NCBI RefSeq assembly: GCF_947179515.1
Contig: NC_067495.1
Location: 29,673,004 to 29,737,003 of the forward strand
Direction of reading: 5' to 3'
DNA length: 64,000 bases
Origin: Apodemus sylvaticus
Taxonomy: Eukaryota > Chordata > Mammalia > Rodentia > Muridae
Shown here piece after piece: positions 36,848 to 47,769 of the stretch (positions within the stretch are counted from its first letter, which is position 1; every line of letters starts with the position of its first letter). Under the pieces are notes generated by a model. It had not been told where the DNA came from and did no database searches. It was given only the letters and a program-made list of their open reading frames with translations. The position numbers and the translations under genes were made by a program.

Positions 36848-36920
36848 GTGGGCGCGCCAGGTTCCCAGCTCACAAGGGACGCTCAGAGGAGAAGGGAAAG
36901 TCGCGGCCCGGCTGCGCGGG

Positions 36921-37476
36921 ATGCCTTTCGCCAAGCGGATCGTGGAGCCGCAGTGGCTTTGCCGGCAGCGGCGCCCGGCGCCCGGCCCAGATGAGGACAC
37001 GAGTGGAGGCAGCGTCGAGCCGCCGCCGCCCCTGCAGCCGCCTGGCCGGCGGGAAGAGGCCGAGGCACCGGAGCCAGACGAGCCTCCTTGTGTGCCCCCT
37101 GCGCCTCTCCCACTGCCACCTCCGCCGCCGTCTTTGCCGGCGCCGGCCGAGCAGGATCAGCAGCCACCCAGGGAAGCGCACGAGGCCGGGGAGGAGAGCG
37201 TGGCGGGGGTCCCGGAGGCAGCATCGACCACAGGCGAGGCGTCCGAGGCTTCAGCCGAGGCTGTGCTGCTCATGTTAGACCTGTGCGCGGTCAGTAACGC
37301 TGCGCTGGCCAGGGTCCTCCGGCAGCTCTCAGACGTGGCCCGGCACGCGTGCAGCCTCTTCCAAGAGCTCGAGAGCGACATCCAGCTTACTCACCGCCGT
37401 GTCTGGGCGCTGCAGGGCAAGCTCGGCAGCGTGCAGCGCGTCCTCAGCACGTTGGACCCCAAACAGGAGGCAGTGC
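36921..37476 (+). CDS. Nhs: Nhs first coding exon (N-terminus of the Nance-Horan syndrome actin-remodelling regulator; partial gene)
   Basis: The exon encodes 185 residues plus one base of codon 186. The start MPFAKRIVEPQWLCRQRR and the helical block around LMLDLCAVSNAALARVLRQL match what I recall of mammalian NHS isoform A. Layout: basic N-terminus (1-22), proline-rich stretches (34-41 and 55-76), an Ala/Glu/Ser linker (84-113), then an amphipathic helical region (114-180) that begins the WAVE-homology domain. Known for the family: NHS acts at the leading edge and cell junctions, engages Abi/WAVE-type partners and restrains actin remodelling; loss causes X-linked cataract with dental anomalies. 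The ATG at 36921 is the first in its frame, which is stopped upstream by TAA at 36732. The reading frame runs past the donor at 37477 only as intron read-through. The remaining exons lie outside the window. Identification is from memory of the family, not a search. Confidence 0.93.
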
Positions 37477-37482
37477 GTGAGT
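37474..37482 (+). other. Nhs: Splice donor of Nhs exon 1
   Basis: The junction reads TGC|GTGAGT, a near-consensus U1 site. The intron begins with GT at 37477 and leaves phase 1 (one base, C, of codon 186). This fits the helical block ending at KQEAV, after which the NHS family continues in exon 2. The next in-frame stop, at 37515, is intronic. Confidence 0.88.
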
Positions 37483-37510
37483 ACCATACCAGCGCCGTCC
37501 ATCCTCTAGG

Positions 37511-39519
37511 GTGCTAGGCTCCAGCGCCTCACCCTCTTACTGTCCCCACTCACCACAATCCCAGCCCCGAGGCACCACTGAGCCTGCTGCAACTTGCACC
37601 TTACTCTTGCTGTCCCTCTCTTCTGCCCTGAGATCCACCCCAGTACTCCGGGTTGAGTAGCTGGGATGGCCCCTGACCGATGCAGGGATGCAGGCATGGA
37701 GGGTAGAAAGTTAAAAGGACGGCTTCTGAACTCATAGACATCCTTGGGTTGAGAATGGGCAAGAAGGGAGCATTTAGAGGGGCAGACAGGAGGTAGAGAA
37801 GGTCTGTCGTTCACCACTGGGACAAACATGCCTTTCATGTCCTTGGGAAGAAGGAGGGGGTGCAACTCTTGTAGCTTCCAGGAGTCCACCACCGGGTTGC
37901 ACCTTTGGGGGCTTCAAAGTAATGGGTGTCCTTTTAAGATGTCTGTGGGAGACAAGGTGCTTTGTCACACTTGCTGTGGCCTCGGGTGCCCTGGACTCGT
38001 GCCTTTGGAAGGTGTGTGACCTCGTCCAGCATCATTGGCTGGCTGCCTAGAGTGAACTCCACTGTGCTCTACTGAGAACCCTGGGACCTGGAAAGGCCTT
38101 GGTGAGGGACTGGAAGGAAGGAATGCTTGGACCTTGGGGAGATAAAGGGGATCCCTGAGTATCTTTCTGCCCTGGGTTAGTTACCTAGGGCTCTTAATGA
38201 ATGCCCCTTTGGACTATGCGTCTTCTGAGCATTCCTCAGTCTCTTCTTCCTCTGTCTTAGTGCCTTGTTGCACAAATCCAGACTTAACTGTGAGCCAGTC
38301 CAGCTAGGCAGGTTGCAGCGAGAGAGCAAGGAAGATCTAGGAGACCTCCGGACATCTTTACTGCACATTGACTTTACTCTCGCAACATGGTAGACTTCCT
38401 GAGAAGTAGTCTCTGTTAACTACTCTCTAAGGGGCATGCAATTCTCCCCCACTGGTGCACAGCGTCCCAAACCTGGCACCCCACATCTGGCAGTGACAGA
38501 GTCATTTAGAAAATGACTTGTGGACAAGAGTGCGCACGGGTCCTTTGGTTCCTAGTTGAGCTGAGATGCTCTGGGGAAGGTGATGTCAGCGGTTCTGACT
38601 TACATAAGAAACCTTTTCTGTTGCTGCAGCTTCTGCTCTGGTGTGAGGTGGTCACTGAGCGATCCAGACAGAGGAGCTTCATCAGCTTCTCAGGGGGATA
38701 TTCCTGTCCCTCTGCCCGGCAGCTCAGCCCAGTTTCTTGGCCTGGCCTGCAGGCCTGGGCATTCCTTTCCCTCACCCCTTCCTCCCTAGACGAACCCTTT
38801 GAACCCCGCCCCAGGAATTCACTGCTTTTCTACAATAACAATAATAATAAGCATAATGAATAAATGATGTGCCCGATCAGTTTTCACAGCTATAAAAGAC
38901 CTGGAGTTGGGTTAATGACTAGTTGTTTAAAAGGGCAATTCCGGGGATGAGTTCTGGAAAGAATTAGGATTGCCCTAGGCCAAGTCGTATTTTACTTTTG
39001 GGACTGGAAATGAGCACTTTAATTCTGCCTTCTTCTTCTTCTTTTTTTTTTAATCCCAAACCACCCAGCAGGGACAGGCCCTTCACTTTCAACAGTGCTG
39101 ATATTTGGGTAGTTCTGTTGGGGGGTGGTGGGGGACTGGTGACTTCAAAAGAACTGGAGGGAAGTTCTGCAGACAGCTGAATGGTGCATACATTTTCCAC
39201 GTGCACATGTGACACAGACATACTTCTTAAACAAAATTTACACTGCCAAAGTAGAACGTATTCTCCTCACTTCTCTTCCTATGAGTGGCTCCAGTAAGTG
39301 GTTATGAATCTTGAATTTAAGTCTTCAAGTCATTTTCACCATCGGAGTATAAATGAATGGAAGATGGAGATAGGTGGATCATTAGTGTGTTGGCGTACTT
39401 GATGAATGTATACTCTATTAATGTATATTTATCTGTGAATAAATAAAGATGGGGAGTCACAGGAAAGGTATTAAAATAGATCGTTTCAAATGCTTTCTTC
39501 TAAAATGTTTTATTAATTA
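37511..39519. other. Nhs: Unique intronic stretch after exon 1
   Basis: Mostly repeat-free DNA downstream of the CpG island. Proximal intronic regulatory DNA is plausible, but no specific site can be shown. A short AAT-rich run sits at 38832-38850. Confidence 0.45.
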
Positions 39520-39686
39520 TTATTACTGTGAGTATGCATGATGTGGGTAGGGCACATGGAAGGCAGAAGACAACCTTGTGGAGTCATCTCTCTCCTAACA
39601 CTGTGTAGGTTCCAGGGATGGAACTCAGCTCACTTAGGCTTCCTTCTCAAGTGCCTTTAGTCACTGAACCATCTCACGAGTCCTCC
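39520..39686 (-). mobile_element. B3 SINE
   Basis: GGCAGAAGACAACCTTGTGG, GTAGGTTCCAGGGATGGAAC and GTCACTGAACCATCTCACGA follow the B3 complement. Confidence 0.7.
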
Positions 39687-39689
39687 TCT

Positions 39690-41100
39690 TAATTTTTTTT
39701 TCTAAAATATCTCAAAGCGTGGTACCCTGATTTCTCTCTCCTCTCATCGTTTTAGATGTAGGATGGTACTGTACTGTCTTTGCTTGGCATCATAACATTC
39801 AGGTGTAAAGGCACACCATTTTGCATCTTAGTTTGACCTTCCCAGAATTCAGAGCCCTAGATAAGGATTTCTGTGTTAGTAGTTTGAGAGTGGGTCCCAG
39901 GAGTCACATGGAGTGGGAAAGTCAAACAGGAGGGCTGGAAGCTGATAGTCATGAGACAGTGATTGCCACAGACCCTTTTGAGAGAAGCTAGCCGAAGACC
40001 TTTGACTCACATACCATCTCAGATATGCTTTGCCTGGGGGAGGGGAGGGTCAAGAGATTGGAATCTCTGTACTGATTCTCCCTTGCTAGGTGGAAAATAG
40101 CACCTGAGCAACACTTCTCTGCCTTCTAGAGCCAGCCCTGTTTACGATCTTAGCATGCACCTGGGAGTCACATAGATATGAGAAGTCTGTGGCATACACA
40201 CGTGTGTCTGCAGGGCTTCTCTTGAGAGGGCAGAAGGGCTGAACAGACCCTACTGCTATCAACCACAGTATGAATCTCCCTTTAAGACTGCTGCAGCCTG
40301 GGAGTATTTTCAAAGGGAGAAGAAGACTTCCTCCCCTTGGTTGTCTGTGCCTCTAGACCCCACTTAGTTTTCCCACCCAGATCACCATGCCTCACACTCT
40401 TCCTGCTCTCTCCTAGAAGAGCTGCTTCCTGTTGCCCTGACTCATGGTAGGGAGCATTTTGGTGAATGGCCTAATCTGATATACACATCACGGAAGTCAC
40501 TTTTGAGGCAAGTTTGGGCTGGGAAGGTAGATAGCACAACTAATCTTGAGGACTAGGAATAAAGAAGTGGTCAGATCTAAATTCATTTTGGAAATATAAC
40601 TGATAGGACTTACCGAGTAGGTTAGGTACTGAGTATGAGAAAAAGTTATTTAGATGTCAGACTTGTAGTTTAGTTTCCTTTGCTTAGATAATTCATAGAA
40701 GGTCATGACATTTACAGAAACACAGAAGGCTACTGGGAGAATGGACATTTTCTTCTAAAAGGAATGTGATCCATAGTTTTCTATTTGAGGCCTGCTAAGT
40801 TTGAGGTGTCTGGTGAGTGTTGAAAGTGCTGAGTTAGATGTGTGAGTTGAGAGCATAAGAGAAAGGCCTGAGCTGAGGATGAAGATGGAGACAGAAAGAC
40901 AAAGAAGGCACGCAAAGCCATGGGAAGGGACAACAGAGACACCAGGGAGAGGACAGTGCTACTTGCAGGAAGGTACTAATTGTTAGGCATGCTAGAATTT
41001 CACAGAAGGGAGAAAATTAGTATAGAGCCCAGGGGAGCCCAACTTTGAGTTTCATAGGAAAAGAGGAAGAATTAAAACAAGCAATTAGTCTAAAAGAGTT
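39690..41100. other. Nhs: Intronic stretch, no exon or clear repeat
   Basis: Unique sequence; purine-rich after about 40850. Confidence 0.5.
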
Positions 41101-41171
41101 GGGTGTGGGGGTTTACAGTAGTGTAAATTGCAGCCCTTGGGAAGCAGAAGCAGGAGACCTTGAGTATGGAC

Positions 41172-41218
<47 letters not shown>

Positions 41219-41249
41219 CAAGCAGAGGCAGGAGACCTTGAGTATGGAC

Positions 41250-41294
<45 letters not shown>
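41101..41294 (+). repeat. B1-like 5' fragment and tandem duplication with two (CA)n runs
   Basis: 41101-41175 resembles a degraded B1 start. A unit of 78 bases (GCAGGAGACCTTGAGTATGG plus a CA run) occurs twice: the CA runs are 41175-41216 and 41252-41294. AGAGACA-type repeats follow to 41370. Confidence 0.85.
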
Positions 41295-41296
<2 letters not shown>

Positions 41297-41370
41297 TCAG
41301 AGAGAGACAGAGAGACAAAGAGACAGAAAGACAAAGACAGAGACAGTCAGACACACACACACACACAGAT
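41295..41370. repeat. AGACA-rich and (CA)n simple repeat
   Basis: Imperfect AGAGACA units ending in a CA run. Confidence 0.9.
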
Positions 41371-42650
41371 GCTGCTTCATAAAACAAACAAAACATCACT
41401 AAGTGCTACTTATAAGTCAGTGTTTAGCATGTGCAAAACCCTGGGTTTGTTGCCAGTACTGAGGGATAAAAACTTAGACCAGAAATCAAGCCAGGGTGAT
41501 ATGGTGGAAGCAAGAAGGTATTACAACAGTGTGTGCTTGCGGGGTGGCGGGCGAAGTCCATGTTTAGCATGTGTATAAGAAGGGGTAGAGATAGAAGAGG
41601 ATGAGTGGAAGAGGAAATGGCAGTGACTGGTGACTCTTGTAAGGAGTTCTGCTTTGAAGGGAAATAGAGAACGGAAGCAGAGCCTCCATGAAACCGCAGT
41701 ATGGAAGGAAAACTTCTTCAAAGGTATCAGCATGTCGTGCATGCTTGGTTCCCAAGGACAGGAGGAAATTGCTGCTGGGAAAGAGATCTGAACAGTTATG
41801 AAGTATGAGAAGTAGAGATGGGGTAAGATTAAAAAATACCATTTGAAGGGGAAAGTGACAGATCCAGGCAGAGAAGCAGGTGAGCTGGAGGACTGACAGA
41901 GGTGGAGGTGGAGCCGGGTGTTTCCCCTTGCCATTTAACAAAAATGACATCTATTTTCTCCATGAAGTAAGTGGTGAGATCATCAGCTGAGAGGGTGTTG
42001 GCAACCCGAGGAGAGAAGGTAAGGTGTTAATAAGCTGTCTCAGGGGACTGTGGATGCAGTAAGGAAGTGTAGTGGGATTAGCTGGCTGTGTGGAGAGCCT
42101 TCTGAGATTTATGGTCATAAACTTGAAGCAAGTCCAGCTTTTCAGTCACTAACACCTGAAGCTTTGGAATTACTTCATGGGTCTCAATGCCAAACTGTTC
42201 GGCCTTAGACATTTCTTGTTGTTGCCCTACTGGATACTGCTAATTACATTTAGTAACTGAGTTTTAAGGTAAAATTTGCATCGATGCCCGACATTCCTGT
42301 GTTTAGAAAGAGGCATGCAGCTTCTAAATGTTCATGTTGGTGAATTTTCAGGAAATAGGTAACTCAAGGAAAAATTACTCAGATTGAGAGAGGCAAAAAC
42401 ATTATCGTGCCCTCTACGGACACTATGTCCCAGGGGACTCTATGTAAGTGTCCCCAGATTTTAGTGTCCACATCATTCATTCAGCTTTACACTGTTAAAG
42501 GTTTGCATACATAATAGATTGCTCATTGTCATTGCTGAGTGAGATTGTGGATATCAACCACCACTTGATGATCCATTCTCCTGATGATGGACATTTCTTT
42601 CTATTTTAACAGTATCATCATGAATGATTTTTTGCTATGTGCCTTCTATA
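41371..42650. other. Nhs: Intronic stretch, no exon or clear repeat
   Basis: Purine-rich on the plus strand around 41560-41930, which creates long chance frames on the minus strand. Confidence 0.5.
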
Positions 42651-42654
42651 CTTT

Positions 42655-42785
42655 TAGTTTTTGAAGCAAGGGATCATGGGTCCTAGGCTAGCTTGAAACT
42701 TTCTGTGTAGCTAAAGATGACTTGAACTTCGTGATCCTTCTACTCCACCTCTGCAGCTGGGATGTTCTTAGTGTTATAATTTGAT
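42655..42785 (-). mobile_element. Proto-B1-like SINE
   Basis: GAAGCAAGGGATCATGGGTC, TGTAGCTAAAGATGACTTGA and ACTCCACCTCTGCAGCTGGG trace the complement of an old B1 relative. Confidence 0.55.
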
Positions 42786-42976
42786 GAGCAGAAGTTTATG
42801 GTATTTTGTTGTCCGGTTTATCAAGGTTTTTTTTTTTTCCTTTGTAGCAAGCTTCTTGTTTCTCTTTTGTTTATTCTTAAACAAATTCTTCATTGAGCCT
42901 TAGACATGAAGAGATCTCCTGAGTTCTAAAGCATATTTTGCCTTTGCAGTTTAGATGTATTATTCATATGGTATAG

Positions 42977-43142
42977 ATTTGTTTGTTTGTTTGTTTTTTG
43001 AGACAGAGTCTATCTATATAGGTAGTCCTTGCTGTCCTGGAACTTGCTATGTAGAATAGGCTGGCCTCGAACTCACAGAGAGTTCTCTCTGCTTCTATCT
43101 CCAGAGTGCTGGGATTAAAGGCATGTGACAGCACACCTGGCT
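42977..43142 (-). mobile_element. B1 SINE
   Basis: TTTG tail units, GAGACAGAGTCTATCTATAT, TAGGCTGGCCTCGAACTCAC and GGGATTAAAGGCATGTGACA: the B1 complement. Confidence 0.9.
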
Positions 43143-43216
43143 TGGAATGTATTTTTATAAATGGTTCAAGGCAGGAGACAAGATTATTTTCTGCACATAG
43201 ATGCATAGTTATTATT

Positions 43217-43397
43217 CTAAACTTACCATTTATTTGTGTGTGTTCATGCATGTGTGCATGGGTGCCTTAGAGTACACATGAAGTTCAGAGGACAGCATGC
43301 AGCTCTCTTCTTCACCATGGGAGACACTGCATGAAATTCAGGCCTTTACGCTTGGCGGCAAGCACCTATGCCTTCTGAGCTATCTCACTGGCTCTCA
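43217..43397 (-). mobile_element. B3 SINE
   Basis: TGCATGTGTGCATGGGTGCC, GAAGTTCAGAGGACAGCATG, GCTTGGCGGCAAGCACCTAT and GAGCTATCTCACTGGCTCT follow the B3/B4 complement. Confidence 0.7.
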
Positions 43398-43399
43398 CT

Positions 43400-44304
43400 T
43401 TGTTTTTTTAGCTATCAGTTCTGAGTCTTGCTAGTCTTCAGCCTCTGCTCTAAGTACTCTGCATGCATTATCTTATTTAATCTCCATACCTCTCCTACTA
43501 AAGGCTTCTTACTGCACACTCTGCCTGAAACTTTTTTGTTTAGCAAGTAGAACAGGTTTTCCCTTCCATATAGGGAAAGAAAGCCAGAAGGGCCATCCAG
43601 TTAATGTCCCTGAGGCAGCACTAAAAAAAAAAAAAAAAAAAAACAACAACTCCAGCTATAGCTTCCTTACTCTTTGAATGGGAGGAGCTTCCAGCACTTT
43701 CTATACTGTTGACCAGTAGAATTGAGCAACAGTTGCCCATAGTTACGATGTAGCTGATGACAACATCGCAGGAATTCGCCTGAATTCCCAACTCTTTCTC
43801 CCCACTTTCACTTTCTCAATTTCTTATCTTCAGTTAAAACTACTTGGTTGAGAAGTATCTCAGGAGGCAGATACCAGGACAATCTGCTGGATCGTTTTGT
43901 CTTTGTAGTGCTGGAGACTGAACTCAAGGCCTCACCCATGTATCACTGTGCATCATCCTATGCTAATCTGTTGCATCTTTAAATGACGAGGGCAAACTCT
44001 AGGGCAGGGCTAGATGTGGTGTATTTTCATCCCTTTTTATTGAAATATTTTATACGGAATTATAGATTAGATATATCCCTGGCCCTTGCTAGCATGGTCT
44101 GCAGTGGGTCTGGAAATAGCTGCTATTACTAGTGACTGCACCACAGTTGGAAGCTATTGGGGTGGGAGTTCTACAGTGCTTTGGTGGTAAGAAGGAGCAG
44201 AGAAGAAACTCAAGACAATGTGGGAAAAGTATAGTCCAAGGGTTCCTCAACCAACAAGCCTCTGAATATGCTGGTTACGGCCATGTGGAATAGGTCAGTG
44301 ATGC
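43400..44304. other. Nhs: Intronic stretch, no exon
   Basis: Unique sequence with a 21-base poly(A) at 43623-43643. Confidence 0.5.
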
Positions 44305-44312
44305 TCCTAGGA

Positions 44313-44559
44313 CAGTGATTCTCAACCTGCAGCTCAAGACCCCTTTGAGGATCACATATCAGATATCCCGAATATCAAAATTTGACATTAAGAAGGGGAA
44401 ATCATTTGAAATGTAAATAAAAAATATATCAATAAAAAAGATTCATAACAGTATCAAAATTACAGTTATGACATAGCAAAAAAAATTATGGTTGGGAGTT
44501 ACCACAACATCAGGGGCTGTATTGAAGGTTCTCAGCATTATGGAGGTCTAGAGCCACTG
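44313..44559 (-). mobile_element. URR1-like hAT nonautonomous DNA transposon
   Basis: Ends CAGTGATTCTCAACCT and GAGCCACTG are imperfect terminal inverted repeats. The interior has the complement of ATTTTGATACTGTTATGAAT and the GGGAGTTACCACAACATC tract of URR1. Eight-base flanks TCCTAGGA and TCCTAGGG match at 7 of 8, as expected for hAT. Confidence 0.85.
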
Positions 44560-45025
44560 TCCTAGGGTATCCAGACTCCCTCTTTAAGAAGCACAGTTTC
44601 AGCAAGGGAAGATATGGAAACTGCTAAATCCTGAAAGAGCTACAGTAGTGAGTACATTTGGGGAGGAATTATTCGGGGTTGATGTGGTAGCACTAATCAT
44701 GAGTTTGTTATGCATTTGGAAGATAATGTTTTTCTCCTCATTCTGTCTATCCTACCTACAGCTCATTACAATCCTCTTTTCCAGCCTACTATGTCTTCTT
44801 GGATGTTCTAGTAGCTATGGTTAAGTTTCCTTTCTTTATGTCTCTGCCAAGTGAGTTTCTCTGAGGCAATAAGAGTTCTTAACTGCTTCATTCAAAGCTT
44901 CTTTTAAACCTGTCACAGAATTATGGAGAAGAAAACAATTTCTCAAAGGCTAAAAATTCATGGCTGTAATTTCTTAATAACCACTAACAACACAACAACA
45001 CATTTTCCCAGACTGGGTTGGACAT

Positions 45026-45178
45026 TTTTTGTTTGTTTTCAAGACAATGTCTCTCTACATAGTCCTGGCTATTCTAGAATTATTTCGCTAAGTAGACAAG
45101 GCTGGCCTTGAACTCAGAATCTGCCTGCCTATATATCCTGTACTGGGATTAGAGGTGTGTGCCACCACACTTAGTTTA
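45026..45178 (-). mobile_element. B1 SINE, diverged
   Basis: TTCAAGACAATGTCTCTCTA, AGGCTGGCCTTGAACTCAGA and GGTGTGTGCCACCACACTTA follow the B1 complement. Confidence 0.8.
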
Positions 45179-45180
45179 TA

Positions 45181-45328
45181 TTGTTTGTTTATTGAGATAG
45201 AGTTTTATGTAGTTTAGTTTGGTTTCAAATTCTCTATGAATCAGAGGAGAATGACATTGAATTCCTAATCATCTCAAATCTACCTCTGGAGTGCTAGTGT
45301 GACAGGTGTGTACCACCATACCAGACCT
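45181..45328 (-). mobile_element. B1-like SINE, highly diverged
   Basis: TTGAGATAGAGTTTTATGTA, CTCTGGAGTGCTAGTGTGAC and GTGTACCACCATACCAGACC match the B1 layout, immediately after the previous copy. Confidence 0.55.
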
Positions 45329-45329
45329 T

Positions 45330-45674
45330 GGGCTCAGTTTTTAAATCAAAATTGCCAAACTATTTTATTTAGGAAACATTTGGGATTCTGATGGTCTGAT
45401 TGGTAGAAAAAAAATTGAAGAGGCCTTTTCTGAGTATGTTAGTACAGAAGTGAAACATCTGTTCAGGCTGTCTAAAATGTCTTAGAGCTTGTAATTTACC
45501 TTAGCCATTGGTCACATATGAAATTACTCTGTTGTCTTACATTATCCCATTAGTCCTGAGAACTGACTCTTTGAAGGTCTAGAATCAGTGAGAATTTTAA
45601 ACAAGTGTTAGAATTTTGGTTTGCTTCTCAATTTTGCTTTAATTTCCTCTTACTCCATAAAAAAATCATGGAAC
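45330..45674. other. Nhs: Short intronic stretch, no exon or repeat recognised
   Basis: Unique AT-rich sequence. Confidence 0.5.
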
Positions 45675-45675
45675 A

Positions 45676-45985
45676 AGGCTGGAAAGAGATCTCAGTGGGT
45701 AGAGTGCTTACCATGCAAGACCAAGGACCTGAGTTCAATCCCTAGAACCCATAAAAAAGGCTGGGTGTGGGGACATACGATTATGACTTTAGCATTGGGA
45801 AGGCAGAGACTGGAGCCATCCAACCTAGCTTATTATGTGAGTTTCAGGGCTATGAGAGAAACTGTCTCAATAGAACAATACAGGTAGATGCCTCTAGAAG
45901 AACAATGCCTGAGCTTGACTTCTGGCCTCCACATACATGCTTATACTTGTATTTACACATACACACACACACACACACAAATATA
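45676..45985 (+). mobile_element. B4 SINE with (CA)n tail
   Basis: ID-like head GGCTGGAAAGAGATCTCAGT, CTGAGTTCAATCCCTAGAAC, then a B1-like body GGCTGGGTGTGGGGACATAC, CTTCTGGCCTCCACATACAT and a CA tail. Confidence 0.8.
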
Positions 45986-46216
45986 CATGTACATGATAAA
46001 CACACACAAAATCATGAAACTCAATGTTTTTTGGCACCATTCTACTTGTAATAGGGTGTGCCTAGCACAGAGCATTAGGAAACTTATTGAATGTGATTTT
46101 TGCATCAATAATTCTTTATGAACTATATCAAAAATAAAATTAATGAAGTTGACATGTAAGTTTGAATGTCAGAACTTCATTCTAGGTTTGAAATGTATTG
46201 AAACAACATTTCAATT

Positions 46217-46295
46217 AATACTCCACTGGACTATAAATCCAGAGAGCAGAGACCCTGTGTAGTGCATCTTTATGAACAGCTAAGACAGACATGGT
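46217..46295 (+). mobile_element. L2 3'-end relic (weak)
   Basis: TCCACTGGACTATAAATCCAGAGAGCAGAGACC-type order (read in pieces) resembles the L2 end. Low similarity. Confidence 0.3.
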
Positions 46296-46461
46296 CAGTT
46301 TCTGTCTCTCCTTTAATGTTCATCTCTCAGCCATTAATGAGAACGAGGAAGTTTAAGTTTACTAAGCAAATTATCTGTGGATGTGGGCATCTAAATTCTG
46401 AAAACTTACTAAATCGTTAAGTGTTTAAGGCCCTCAGAGGGAAATAAGTGGGGAGTAAACA

Positions 46462-46545
46462 GCTTGCCAGACATGGTGGGGCATGTCTGAAATCCAGCTT
46501 TCAGGAGGCAGAGGCTGGAAGAGTTGACTTTGAAGCCAGCTTGGA
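46462..46545 (+). mobile_element. B1 5' fragment
   Basis: GCCAGACATGGTGGGGCATG and GGAGGCAGAGGCTGGAAGAG, truncated where the simple repeat begins. Confidence 0.7.
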
Positions 46546-46555
46546 TTGTGTGCTG

Positions 46556-46700
46556 TTTCCCTCCCTCCCTCCTTCCCTCCCTCCCTCCCTCCCTCCCTCC
46601 CACCCTCCCTCTGTCCCTCTTTCTCTGTCTCTCTGTCTCTGTCTCTCTTTCTCTCTATCTCTCTGTCTCTCTGTCTCTTTCTCTCTATGTCTCTGACACA
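46556..46700. repeat. (CCCT)n(TCTG/TCTC)n polypyrimidine tract
   Basis: CCCT units to about 46612, then TCTGTCTC-type units to about 46694. Confidence 0.97.
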
Positions 46701-46918
46701 CATACTGATACATACACGTATACACACACAGTTAACATTAATTTAATAAGAGTCATGGAATTTGGGGATCTTACATTTGGGAAAAAAATCAACTTCCTGT
46801 CCACAGTAGGACTCTTAAAGATGCCCCAAATGGTAATTCCCCTAAGACCCCTGACATTAGGGAGTGGCCAACCTCTTCTTGATTTTATTGTCCAATGCTT
46901 CCCATGCTCACAAGGATC

Positions 46919-47765
46919 TTTTTTTTTTTTTCATTCTTTTTTTTTTATTCGATATAATTTATTTACATTTCAAATGATTTCCCCTTTTCTAGCCCCCCCC
47001 TCCCCGAAAGTCCCGTAAGCCCCCCTTCTCTTCCCCTGTCCTCCCTCCCACCCCTTCCCAGTTCCCCGTTCTGGTTTTGCCAAATACTGTTTCACTGAGT
47101 CTTTCCAGAACCAGGGACCACTCCTGCTTTCTTCTTGTATCTCATTTGATGTGTGGATTATGTTTTGGGTATTCCAGTTTTCTAGGTTAATAACCACTTA
47201 TTAGTGAGTGCATACCATGATTCACCTTTTGAGTCTGGGTTACCTCACTTAGTATGATGTTCTCTAGCTCCATCCATTTGCCTAAGAATTTCATGAATTC
47301 ATTGTTGAACTTCGGATGGCGGAGAAGCATCTTAAAAAATGCTCAACTTCATTAGTCATTAGGGAAATGCAAATCAAAACAACCCTAAGATTTCATCTTA
47401 CACCAGTCAGAATGGCTAAGATTAAAAATTCAGGAGACAGCAGGTGTTGGAGAGGGTGCGGAGAAAGAGGAACACTCCTCCACTGCTGGTGGGGTTGCAA
47501 ATTGGTACAACCACTCTGGAAAGCAGTCTGGCGGTTCCTCCGAAAACTGGGCACCTCACTTCCAGAAGATCCTGCTATACCACTCCTGGGCATATACCCA
47601 GAGGATTCCCCACCATGTAATAAGGATACATGCTCTACTATGTTCATAGCAGCCCTATTTATAATTGCCAGATGCTGGAAAGAACCCAGGTATCCCTCAA
47701 CAGAAGAGTGGATACAAAAAATGTGGTATATCTACACAATGGAGTACTATTCAGCCACAAGGTTC
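46919..47765 (-). mobile_element. Young murine L1 3' end with 5' inversion (twin-primed)
   Basis: Poly(T) at 46919-46947, then 3' UTR and ORF2 end in complement to about 47311 (e.g. CCACTTATTAGTGAGTGCAT). From about 47312 the text is sense ORF2: an open frame of about 150 codons with PAIPLLGIYPEDSPPCNKD and IQKMWYIYTMEYYSA. Likely duplicated target ACAAGGATCTT / ACAAGGTTCTT (10 of 11). Well preserved but only a tail. Confidence 0.93.
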
Positions 47766-47769
47766 TTAT

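Larger units (their letters stand above)
36585..37476 (+). other. Nhs: Predicted Nhs exon 1 (5' leader plus coding part)
   Basis: The 5' end is an inference: about 25-30 bases downstream of the TATA-like box at 36553-36561. The 3' end is the donor at 37476/37477. The leader of about 335 bases is GC-rich, contains a single upstream ATG (36604), and holds a donor-like/acceptor-like pair at 36772 and 36847. The true cap site could lie elsewhere in the CpG island. Confidence 0.55.
36115..37510. promoter_or_regulatory. CpG island covering the Nhs promoter and first exon
   Basis: CpG dinucleotides and GC content rise sharply at about 36115 and fall after about 37510, against an AT-rich, CpG-poor background. 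The island includes GC-box-like CCGCCC and CCCGCCC motifs around 36225-36250 and 36330. It spans the 5' flank, leader and coding exon, as expected for a broadly used first exon. Bounds were judged by eye. Confidence 0.8.

Noticed and set aside
36738..36920. N-terminal extension of the Nhs frame (61 codons upstream of the ATG)
   Set aside because: It opens with GTG just after an in-frame TAA and has no ATG. Eukaryotic initiation and the known NHS N-terminus favour 36921.
36772..37278. 168-codon overlapping frame in the Nhs exon
   Set aside because: It is a shadow frame produced by high GC content, with Arg/Ser-rich composition and no family features. The NHS frame explains the conservation.
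36091..37381. Several minus-strand frames across the CpG island
   Set aside because: GC-rich DNA lacks stop codons; these are the complements of the NHS exon and leader.
41521..41950. Minus-strand frames of 137 and 128 codons
   Set aside because: They arise from purine-rich plus-strand sequence; Ser/Phe/Leu-rich translations overlap in two frames, as expected by chance.
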